Origin: Fasciolopsis buskii
Taxonomy: Eukaryota; Platyhelminthes; Trematoda; Plagiorchiida; Fasciolidae
Length of the DNA: 64,000 nt
Direction: 5' to 3'
Assembly: GCA_008360955.1 (NCBI GenBank)
Contig: LUCM01004975.1
Coordinates: 1-64,000, forward strand
The position numbers were made by a program, and so were the translations under genes. Below, piece by piece: positions 55,336 through 64,000 of the stretch (its first letter is position 1; each line of letters starts with the position of its first letter). The notes beneath the pieces are model-generated. The model was not told where the DNA came from, did not search any database, and was given only the letters and a program-made list of their open reading frames with translations.

Positions 55336-56695
55336 ACAGACATTTTATACATTTAGATTTGTTGAGATTTAAACCAGCTCGTGCAGAGAAATCGTAAATA
55401 GAAAATGGGTTGTTGGAAAAGCTTTGGAAATCATCGTTATTCGAAATGACTTAATACAGGGTGAGCTAGTTGATAAGTAAGATGTAAGTAGAGAAGAGAA
55501 ACGGTAAAAGAACAGCACCCTGTAGCACGCCTGGGTTGTTAATCAACGGTTTTGAGGTTTTCCCGTCCATTCGTGTGCACTGGGCTCGTTTAGTAAAGTA
55601 ATCAGACAGCCATGGTAATACTGGCCTGGGACAACCAAATGTTTCCAGTTTGTGAAGTAGAAGGGACCGTGGGACCGAATGAAATGTCGACGAATAGTCT
55701 AGAAAGGCACAACGGACCGGATTTCATTGATGCTTTTAAGGACTTACAAGTGTGGTGAATGAGGGAGGCGGCAGCTTCCAAAGTGGATCTGTTAGCTTTA
55801 TAGGCAAACTGAAAAGGTTCATGATAAGGCTACATATCAGAACGCAGGCGCTTAAGTATATCAAGTTCCGTCAGTTTAAGACCAGAAGATTTTAGGCCGA
55901 TAAGACTTAGACGTTTTGCTAAAGCAATAGAATTGTTAGATTTAGGGATGGGAATCATAGGGTTTCCAGCAGTCAGGGATGAAAGAGGAGATTAATGACG
56001 AGTTAATCAGAGAAGTGAGTGCATCTGTCAGGGCCACAGCACCATGCTTTAGAAGAGCTGAGGACAGACTGTCAGGACCAACCTCCATGGTAATTTTAGT
56101 GGTGCGGAGAAGGTCAAACAGCTCTTCCCTGGAAAAACTTGTAACTGTCATATTACGCCCTGTCCAAATATGGAAGGATGGATGAGAGCACGATCGATAC
56201 TGTCGACACCAGCAGAAGATTTCGTATGCTTCTTTTTCTTCCCACACAACAGTCGAATGCCTTTTCATAGGAATCGGTTGTTGTTACCACTCAACAGTTG
56301 GCTTGTGAATGCAGTATCGATGAGTTTGATTTCAGCTCTTATTAGGTTGGAAATATACCGCAAGCTTGAGTTATTACGAGATTTTTAGAAGTCCTCCATG
56401 AATTTTCTTAGAGATTTCAGTTTCTGGGTGGAGATACGGCCATTTGAGACGAATAGTGTTTCTGAGGAGCAGCAAATATCAAAGATTGTGTTGGCCGTCT
56501 CTGCAGAAAGTTTGACATTGTTATTGAGCAGGGGTTCAAAAGAGAGACAGGTCGATGCGAATGGAAGGGATTTCTGAAGGAGAATAAGGTTGTTATGTGA
56601 AAAGTTACAGAGCGAATTCGGATTTGATTTTTCGCCTGAAGGAATGGAAAGCTGACCTAGAGTATATCTTGGGCCTTATTAGAAGCGGACAATGA

Positions 56696-57604
56696 TCAAT
56701 ATTCGAAATCGGAGCACGCGATTTCAGGGAGAGTAAATCGGGAGAGGGGGTGGTTGGCACTAACTTTATCCAAAATGGAATCGCCTCTGGTGGGAGACAC
56801 GCAGAGATCAGTCAAATCAAAAACAGTCGGTGATAGGGTAGATGCATGATTAAAATCACCCACAATAACATGCAGATTATCCTCAAGAAGAGGAACAATA
56901 AATGCTAGAAAAGAGTCGAAAAAACATGCGATATTTTGTTGCGAGCAAAAAGGGACAATGCATAAATTGGTTATGATAGTGCTGGCATGGTGAGAAAACC
57001 TAGGATGACACTGTCTCACGAGATAGTCAATTCCGTTTAGCGAGTGCGTATAAACAGTTTCGGACTTGCCAGACCAGAAGGAGTTTATGTATGTTGCAAC
57101 ACCGCCTCCAGTCTTCTTCTTGTCCGAAACTCCATCCTGCCGAGGGAGTCTGAAGCTGTTTACCGGTACGAGTGAGTCAGTCATATCTGGATTCAGCCAC
57201 AATTCTTGTATGCAGATGACACAAGTGTGAACATGGATCGGTGATTGAAGTGTGAGGGACAGATCCGACGTTTTCGTAAACAGAGAGCGGATGTTGGTAT
57301 CCAACAAGGCCGGAATGGACATCTTGGCTGGAAGGGTACATTTAAGAGCTGCCTGCCAGCCGGCACGAGTGTCTCTTTTAGGTTGATTAGAAGCTGGTTG
57401 AGATGCGGAAATACGGGATCCCAATATATGTTGAGAAACGATACGGTTTTTGAACAAAAGTAATTCCGAGCGATTGTAGCGTCGAACGGACAGCATAATC
57501 GGAGCAAATATCCGACAAAAAATAACGAAATAGGATGACACAAGATTGTCGCGCAGGAAGTCAGGAGGCGCGCCATTCATGTGGGCTGCAACCTGTAAGC
57601 GCAT
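56696..57604 (-). pseudogene. LINE D APE-type endonuclease
   Basis: A 302-codon frame. From about residue 93: LLDTNIRSLFTKTSDLSLTL, VICIQELWLNPDM with the catalytic Glu, KKTGGGVATYIN, LHVIVGDFNHAST, and DLCVSPTRGDSILDKV. The frame ends at CSDFEY, where SDH would be expected, so the histidine is replaced. The first 90 residues have no recognised domain. Length and motif order fit a LINE endonuclease. Confidence 0.82.
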
Positions 57605-57659
57605 ATACTGAGATGACGAGCAGATTGCATCTGTCGGAGCGACAATTGATTATTGGACC

Positions 57660-58560
57660 TCTAGATCCCTTTGTACTTAGCTGGCTGTCGACCGGGATCC
57701 AATCAAGGAGTCCAGCCTCAGACCACTCACCATGTGTTAGGGGTCCCCAGAAAGGCACATGGAACTTCGCCGAGGAATAGAATAGGGATGCTAATCGAAG
57801 TCTTGAATGAGAATCTCTTGGAAACTCTATATATTGATGGCTAGGGCCTCCAGTATGCGAGCTGGACATGCATATTGTTCGCAAATTCAACGTGGCTAGT
57901 TTGAAGGAACATCATGGTCGATGGAAAGAATCAGCCTGCGGAAGCAGTTCCGGTGATTATCGGATGCTAGCTGAAGGTGGACCCGATAGATCTCTCAGTT
58001 ACAATATCGCTATTAAGGCTGATTGAAATCCCCGACGTAAATGCACGATTATTAGATGGAAAGGAGGGTATCGTGAATTTCCGGAGAAACGTGGTTGTAT
58101 TCGGCGGGAGAGTATTTGTACGAGTAAGCGATGAGTGTGAAACATTCGTCGTGAGATCAGGCTTGTTCATGGGTGTTTACATTGTAGACCATTGTACTGC
58201 TCCATCGTCCTGTCTACGGTAGGCTTTTTATTCGAAAATTCATCTCTAGCCTCTGCGCAGCCAAACTAAGTCATTGCGGACGTGCCGGTTGATTAATTCA
58301 CGCGCCTATTCTGGAAATCTTTACCGGGCCCATGGAACACAACAAGAGGCAGTGGTCTTATCTAATTGGCTGGGCACACTCGCCACGTCACGATGCCACC
58401 TGAGAGCTCTTGTAGTATTTTTCATAGAAGACGCTTGTCAGGCGTAAATCCACTATGCCTTCGATACTGCCGCTGCTTGTTTGCGTCTGCTCATTCGATG
58501 GCCTTGGATTCACCTTATTCATGAATAACCACCGAAATGGCTGGTGGTGATGACCAAAAC
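57660..58560 (-). mobile_element. RTE 5' fragment in intron B
   Basis: Related to 49877-50870 over its whole length, although with many substitutions. The minus strand shows the end of the retained coding part (GLLDWIPVDSQLS, within 57561-57890), and a 5' untranslated-like part up to 58.56 kb. It abuts the 5' end of LINE D, and both are on the minus strand. Confidence 0.55.
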
Positions 58561-60920
58561 GCCTTTCCTTTATCGTTAATCTAGGGACGCGTCTGTCGGC
58601 ATAAAGCTTTATCCTGAACTCCGGTTGGGACTCAGACTTTTGTCTACTAATTACCTACACAGTCAGCTTTTCTTGGTGATACAATGTTTAGATTGTTTTG
58701 GGTAATTAAGTGTGCTACCGCTCATTTTAATGAATGTACGGTTGTTTCCTTTCTTAGCTTCAAGTTGTTGAGCTTGAATTGAGAGACATGCCTCAACTGA
58801 CGGGTTCACATGGGCTCAAGATATCTCACGCAGACAACAAGATGGATTAAGTGACTACCACTCCGAAAACGCTAGAGGTTTCGAATGCCAGTTCCACCTG
58901 TCAGTTTGATGTAAGATGATTATTCGCTGTCTTCTGGCTATTTATTACACGTAACCTACTGAGAACCACTTGTGGTTCTGTGCTAATCCATTTTTCAGAA
59001 TCATAGTTTCCGGTCCCTCTTCTGTACAGTGAGCCCCAGTGGCTATGGCACACGCCCTGGGCATATTATCCTCTGCTTTGTAAAGTGCCTATTGTTTAGA
59101 TCTGCATGGTCGCTTCATAGGGAATCGAAAAGAAGCCGTAAGGGGGACGAGGGGTTCAAGTTACCCTTAAGGAAAGAGCGTCAGGTTTTTAAGTAAACTG
59201 CTGACTTTGGAGTAGTTTAGATTTTGCGGGTTACTAGCCTAGCATAAAAATTATCGGTTGAAAATCTATTCGCCAAGGTCATGGTTTCTGAACTGCAGTG
59301 GGTGTGTTCTCCATATTAGAAAATTTTGCTGCGTAGATCGAATATTATGTAGCATGGCGTTCGTTGTTCTCGATACGCGGTTATTTCACAGTAGTACAGG
59401 ATCAGTGAAGATTACTCTTGGTAGCTATCGATAGTGATATACTAGAACGACGTTATATTTCATTTCGAGCAGAGTGGTTCATCCGTTAAAACAAATAGAA
59501 GAATAGTGCCGATGAGATATTAACATTTCGTTGTACTCCTCTCAACCGCATAGGTGAAGCAGTCTTGCATGGGAAATCAGATTGTAACTAAAGTGAACGT
59601 GCCTATTGAAAAATGTATATAACTTATCAAACGGCATAGTTGAATCATTCGAGCTAGTAGTCTCTGGGAATGTAGGGCTGGATTGTGTAATCCATTCACC
59701 GTCGCTGTGCTTGGATTCAGTAGTTTGGGATTGAACGCGTCTAATAATAGCCAGAATGGTGAAATTGAACGCAGTTCGTTTTTAGCTGTCAACGTGCTTG
59801 GCGGAGGTGTCCCAGGATGTCAGCCGATAGATTCAGTGTGCAAATCACTACAAAGCCATCCTCTTTGCGACGTATTAGGCGCTAGTATATCTATCACCTA
59901 TGAAGTCAAAATAATTCATAATATACGGCAAAGGTCAGGAGAATTGATTAGGTTGGTAACAAACTTTGTCTTATATAATCATTTTCATCAAGTTCTGATA
60001 GCCATCGCAACAGTTTTCGATTGTTTCCTTGTCAATATAACTGTCATCATGATTGAGGATGAACTGATGCATAAGATAGAAGTTCCGTTCCCGGTTTCCC
60101 AGATCAGTTCATCCGTTTGATAAGAAAAAACCTGAAGTTTGTTATTGGAAATGCCCAACCCGAACCGAAAAATTACTTTTGAATTGTAATTTCAGATTGA
60201 CCAGCATGCTTTCTGCCATCTTGATTGAGTAACTTCAAGGTCTCTTCCGGCTGTGGACTGTATTATCTTCATTCGAGTAGCCATTTTGTTGAACTGTTCA
60301 GTTTCTCCTGCTATTTGAGTTTATAAGTTCAGTAGATATTTTCCTCTCGATAGTGTAGAGTTCTCTTTCAAGGTTATTCACCACAACGAGTTCACATGTC
60401 GACATGGTTACGGTAGTCTTACATACCTCCGAGCTCCAGAGTTATGCGAAATTGTTTTCCCAAGCCGATGATGCAGTCATGCGTGACAGATCAGTAGATA
60501 AATGCCAGACGAAGTTTATTCCCAAATAATTCGTTGCTTTAAGGCTAATTCTCTATCCCCAGAGAATCAACTCCAACCAACAAGAGGGAGAAGAAACTGT
60601 TTACCGGTCACAAATCTCCGCTATATGAACGTCAGAGTGGAGTATATTAGGGGGTTCTCTCGATTATGGGGGAAGTCATCGTACTTCACTATATAGCTAT
60701 TGCCCGCCTGGGCTGGGTAGCCCAGAGATCAAAAAATGCCTTTTCATCCCGTTCCGCTTGCTCCACAGAAGCACAGAAGCAACGGATTTGAACCAATAAG
60801 GGGACGTTATTTCACGCCTCAGAGAAAACAAAACACGTCCTATACACTGACGATATTAACTCTACTAGTGATGAAACTTTTACGGTCCAAACATCCAGCT
60901 CAGTGATCAGGACCCCATGA
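58560..60920. other. Intron B, no element recognised
   Basis: No motif-bearing frame. The 145-codon frame at 59683-60120 (plus) is the longest, has no known domain, and lacks good flanking splice sites. Confidence 0.4.
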
Positions 60921-61760
60921 AAACAAAAGACCTAAGGTACGATCTATCAAGGTCTTCACACTGTATCGGATAGGGCAACAGGCTGCCCCATATGAAACTG
61001 TTAGAATTTCCAAAATAGATGCATGGTACGTCTTCGAAATATGTGCACTAGACTGCTGTAATCGCTCATTCTAGATAAAACGTCGGTCTCTGGCTTCATT
61101 TTTCCCATTTCATATGATCAGTCTTCTAGCGCTCTTGATCGTGGTAGCGTCGGGAAAGTTCTGAGTACCAGGGCCGAGCAAGCATTGCTAAACTGGATCT
61201 CGGTCAGGAGTGTATTGTGGGGAGTTTAGTTAGGCGGTTCTGCGTGTATCAACAGCAACCGATGTGATTCAATGGGGTCAATGCCGTCGTCCATTGATTA
61301 TCTTTTAAGGTTAAGAGTATTTTCACCGGTATGTTTTGATTACTTTATAGGTGTGCAGTTAGCTTACGTTGTGCCCAATGCCGGTGATTTCAACGCCCGA
61401 TTTGGCTGTTCAGCAAAAATGGAAAGGCGAGTCGGAGGTTAATTTGTGATCCCAACCAATTTCACGGCTGGTCGTCTCACCTAGGTATGTCGATTTCATA
61501 GATTGCTTCCGATGGATGCATGTTGTTGTCATAAGGGATGAGGTAGACTCTCCTTTACCTTCATAATTTTGGATTCAGGCTACCGCATTTCCGTAAGTCG
61601 TCGATCACGTTATTCAGTCGAATAATTTCGATCAGTACGGTCCATGCGTGCGGGCTAAGGGTCGCATCTTGTTCTGTGCTCATTATTATGTGCACTGGGT
61701 ATGTGATCGTAGCTGAATAAAAATCTCTGATCTTGCACAACTTTCAGATAGCTGTCGCCA
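60920..61760 (+). mobile_element. RTE endonuclease remnant R8a
   Basis: Plus-strand traces of an RTE endonuclease: RIGQQAAPYETVRI near 60.97 kb, and GDFNARFG at 61383-61406 with ERRVGG after it. Frequent stops show an old copy. It is sense to the host gene. Confidence 0.55.
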
Positions 61761-61839
61761 GCTTGAGTTTAAGTCATAGGTTTCCGCATGATCTTCCAGA
61801 TTTGGGATTAACTTCTGCGGGTAACTCAGACAGAGTGGG

Positions 61840-62960
61840 AGAATAATTGGTCCAAGAAAATGGGCTTCTACTCAGCCACTCCCCGTTACCTTGTAGACAG
61901 ATTGTTATTAGAACCAGAAGCCTTGGTTTAGACCCTTAATCGTTCTGCCTAGTGGTTGATGTCCCAATCAGTACCCGTCTACCATCTCCCCTGAGTTAAA
62001 TGTTAACAAATAAGTCCATGCTGCATTGGTCGTCACACAGGTCAATCACGTCCGCGCTGCATCTTGTATCAATCATGATGAGTAATTTCAGGTGTCATTG
62101 TGCTCAGATTTTACATGCTGGATAACGTTCCATTGCCTTGTAGGTAAGATCTTTCAGTCAGAGGTTCTGGTGATGCACTTGGCAACAGGTTTTGCCCGCG
62201 GTCCCAAATCCAGCGTCCACCAAATATATGGAATCTAGGAAGAGCCGCTAAGCTTAATGGATTGAACGCATCAGGTCTCTAACCGTAAGCAGGTGAATGA
62301 GACGCGATGGTAGCTACAGCGTCAATTGGCGACAGGCCTCAAGAAGGACCGTAAAAAGCGGGGGTCAAGATGGCCGAAGAAATGGAATTAGCTGCTGCTT
62401 CAGATAACAATTAAAGACTGTTTAAGGTTATACGCAACACCGGCGGGCGGGGAAATTCGGTTAGTGAAGTTTTGTGCTATAGAAATGGAGAACTCATCGT
62501 TGGTAAACAGTAAAGGCTGGGCCGTTGGGCTGAACACTAAGGATCAGTTTAGCTGGTCGCACGTTAACTTAGTCCGACGAACACGACTGTGAATCCTTGG
62601 GGAGTGTCTCTTGACTCCTCTGGTATACGAACACTCAAATACTGTATGGGAGAAAAACGGCTGGTATCGCTGAACCGTTTTTCAAGCTGATTGTAGAAGC
62701 CTTGGTAAAAGCACTTATTTCCTTGCTGCGTGGTGTTTAAAATAAGAATCGTATTCCATTATTGCGGGGTGAGTCACTGGTTGTACTCATCTTCAAGAAG
62801 GGCACATGGAGCAATCATCGTTGCATTAGTTTAACTTCGATAACGCCTCCCGGTTCGCGAAGGTTATTTGCACGGACAGCACACCAGATTTCGTCCAGGT
62901 CGATGTTACTTAGACCAGCTATTCATTTTTCGCCAGTTACTCGAAGCACGCCGCACACTG
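61840..62960 (+). mobile_element. Internally deleted RTE remnant R8b
   Basis: It starts with sequence (61.84-62.2 kb) whose reverse complement is the RTE 5' region at 36.9-37.3 and 38.13-38.6 kb. It then passes directly to the RTE endonuclease-polymerase linker (62.2-62.55 kb), which matches 44.45-44.8 kb (for example GACCGTAAAAA and AAAGACTGTTTAAG). It ends with polymerase traces (IFKKGTWSNHRCISLTSI near 62.8 kb). The endonuclease is missing from this piece, so it is a second deletion form. Confidence 0.6.
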
Positions 62961-63846
62961 CCGCTCCACAAACTTAGTTTTTCACTTTCCCTCTTTCCTT
63001 TTTTGTTTGTTGAATAGACGGTGTTATGAAGTAGTAACAAAATCCAAAGTACTTCGTTAGGAATTTATTGCTTTTAACATCTTGACTAAAACCTGAATGA
63101 ATGACCGCCGGTTCTATCCTCCTCTTAGGCTCTGGATCGATTGGAATGCGAACCATATGTAATTCATCTTATCTCAAAGAAATTTTCCAGCATATCCTTG
63201 TTTGCGGTAACCGTGATCTTAAATCTGTTCGCTCGCATATTCCAAAGGGCCGATGGAAATAGATAGTTAGCAAAAAATAACAGGTCTTTTTGAGATGTCA
63301 CGGAAAATTTATGTTGGTAGTTCTCTAATTAAGTGAAGGTTTCTTCGTTTCCAAATTTATTTTACTTTGCTGCCTTTTTCACTGACCCATAATTCTATTA
63401 CTCCTGAATGGTGGGTAGTCCGTGATAATGACGAAAAATTGGAGTACATCGTTCTGAGTTAATTGGTTGCAAAAACTCAGAGAAAATATATGAAAAAGTT
63501 GCAGAGAAAACTGTGTTTGTACTTTCCCTTGTTTGTTTTGACCGCTGTCTGAATGGATCGATGAGTCCAAACGTGGAACAAATTCTCCCTTTGGATGTTT
63601 GTCGTTTATTGGCCTTTTACATCCTAGTGGTAACTTTTCTACCGTCATTGGGGGATTTCACAGCACTAATGCAATGTGGAACTATCTCAGACTCATCTAC
63701 TTCACCAGTTGGCAATTCTTTAGTGCCAGCTTTATGCGTGACTTTCTTGCTTTATTAATCAAAGGAGGCACTAAATTATTTGCGATCCTTTTTTGTTTGT
63801 GCCACATCAGATAACCGCTCTTCTGTTGTCGTTTCTCATATTCTAG
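62960..63846. other. Intron B, 3' part
   Basis: No recognised element. Overlapping frames at 63513-63814 are hydrophobic but carry no domain I can name, and they end before the acceptor. The intron closes with TTTCTCATATTCTAG at 63832-63846. Confidence 0.4.
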
Positions 63847-64000
63847 GGTTTGGTACCTCGATTGGCATCTGAGGTTATCACAACTGTGGTGTACTATTCT
63901 TTTTGTCGCATTCTGCGTCGGATTTTCGGTACGAGTAAAAAACGTGCTGGAGCTGTCAACATACTCCAAGTTTTAGCATTTTTTGCCCTGCGAAACTACG
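63847..64000 (+). CDS. MTCH2-like mitochondrial carrier homolog, exon C (partial)
   Basis: Open from the acceptor to the window edge (51 codons plus one base), in phase 0 with exon B. It reads GLVPRLASEVITTVVYYSF, CRILRRIFGTSKKRAGAVN, then ILQVLAFFALRNY. Joined to exon B this gives GFFQ-GLVPRL, matching the GFFAGLVPRL stretch of animal MTCH2, the most telling block of the family. The following hydrophobic run is the next membrane segment. The C-terminal half of the protein lies beyond the window. Confidence 0.9.

Larger units (their letters stand above)
55000..57620 (-). mobile_element. CR1/Jockey-like LINE D
   Basis: Minus-strand order is endonuclease (56696-57604), linker and reverse-transcriptase start (55942-56268: VGPDSLSSALLKHGA), a motif B remnant near 55.5 kb (PGVLQGAVLLPFLFS), AGLNLNKSKCIKCLF near 55.36 kb, and KYLEVTIDKNLKWITRIS at 55007-55249. 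The YADD box is not preserved. A GA microsatellite lies within the polymerase part. It differs from LINE A/B and from the RTE elements. It is antisense to the host gene. Confidence 0.75.

Noticed and set aside
59683..60120. A 145-codon plus-strand gene in intron B
   Set aside because: No domain, no clear splice sites and ordinary intron composition; it is likely a chance frame.
63513..63814. An extra membrane-protein exon before exon C
   Set aside because: Hydrophobic frames overlap in two phases and none is needed, since exon B joins exon C directly in the expected family order.
1..64000. CRISPR arrays, operons, phage or bacterial mobile elements
   Set aside because: No regularly spaced direct repeats with spacers and no compact co-directional genes; introns, LINEs and SINEs show an animal genome.

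Overview
The window looks like repeat-rich DNA from a flatworm (Platyhelminthes). A tapeworm with a large genome is my best guess, but that is an inference. The grounds are spliced genes with long introns, many broken non-LTR retrotransposons of CR1/Jockey-like and RTE-like type, and tRNA-headed SINEs, one carrying a hammerhead-ribozyme-like core of the kind known from the schistosome Sm-alpha family. Most open frames in the window are chance frames or retrotransposon remnants. There are no bacterial features, rRNA genes or CRISPR arrays.

The one host gene I can identify is a mitochondrial carrier homolog (MTCH2-like) on the plus strand. Three exons are visible (42438-42993, 52032-52144, and 63847 to the window edge). 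They join in phase through consensus splice sites, and the gene continues past the window. Its two introns (about 9.0 and 11.7 kb) are filled with LINE fragments in both orientations.

Layout. 1-3.6 kb: anonymous DNA plus one copy of a short dispersed repeat. 3.6-7.4 kb: a minus-strand CR1-like LINE interrupted by a 575-bp composite SINE with an 11-bp target-site duplication, and by a second copy of the short repeat. 7.4-9.4 kb: nothing recognised. 9.4-10.5 and 17.4-18.5 kb: a direct repeat. 10.6-12.5 and 21.6-23.6 kb: near-identical arms of a large inverted repeat (IR1). Between the arms lie two minus-strand LINEs (13.7-17.3 and 18.9-21.5 kb). 23.8-24.5 kb: a fragment with MULE/FAR1-like and PHD-finger sequence. 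25.1-25.7 kb: AT-rich microsatellite. 26-32.9 kb: mostly anonymous. 32.9-35.0 and 40.1-42.1 kb: a second inverted repeat (IR2) whose 2045-bp arms align without any length change, one of them ending 0.3 kb before the first MTCH2-like exon. Between the IR2 arms lie RTE pieces (one carrying a 189-bp tRNA-type SINE with an 8-bp duplication), an internally deleted RTE, and a Ty3/Gypsy reverse-transcriptase fragment. 43.9-62.9 kb: MTCH2-like introns with RTE and CR1/Jockey-like remnants.

Transposable-element borders are approximate (about 50-100 bp) unless a target-site duplication is given. All family names rest on motifs read by eye; no database search was possible.
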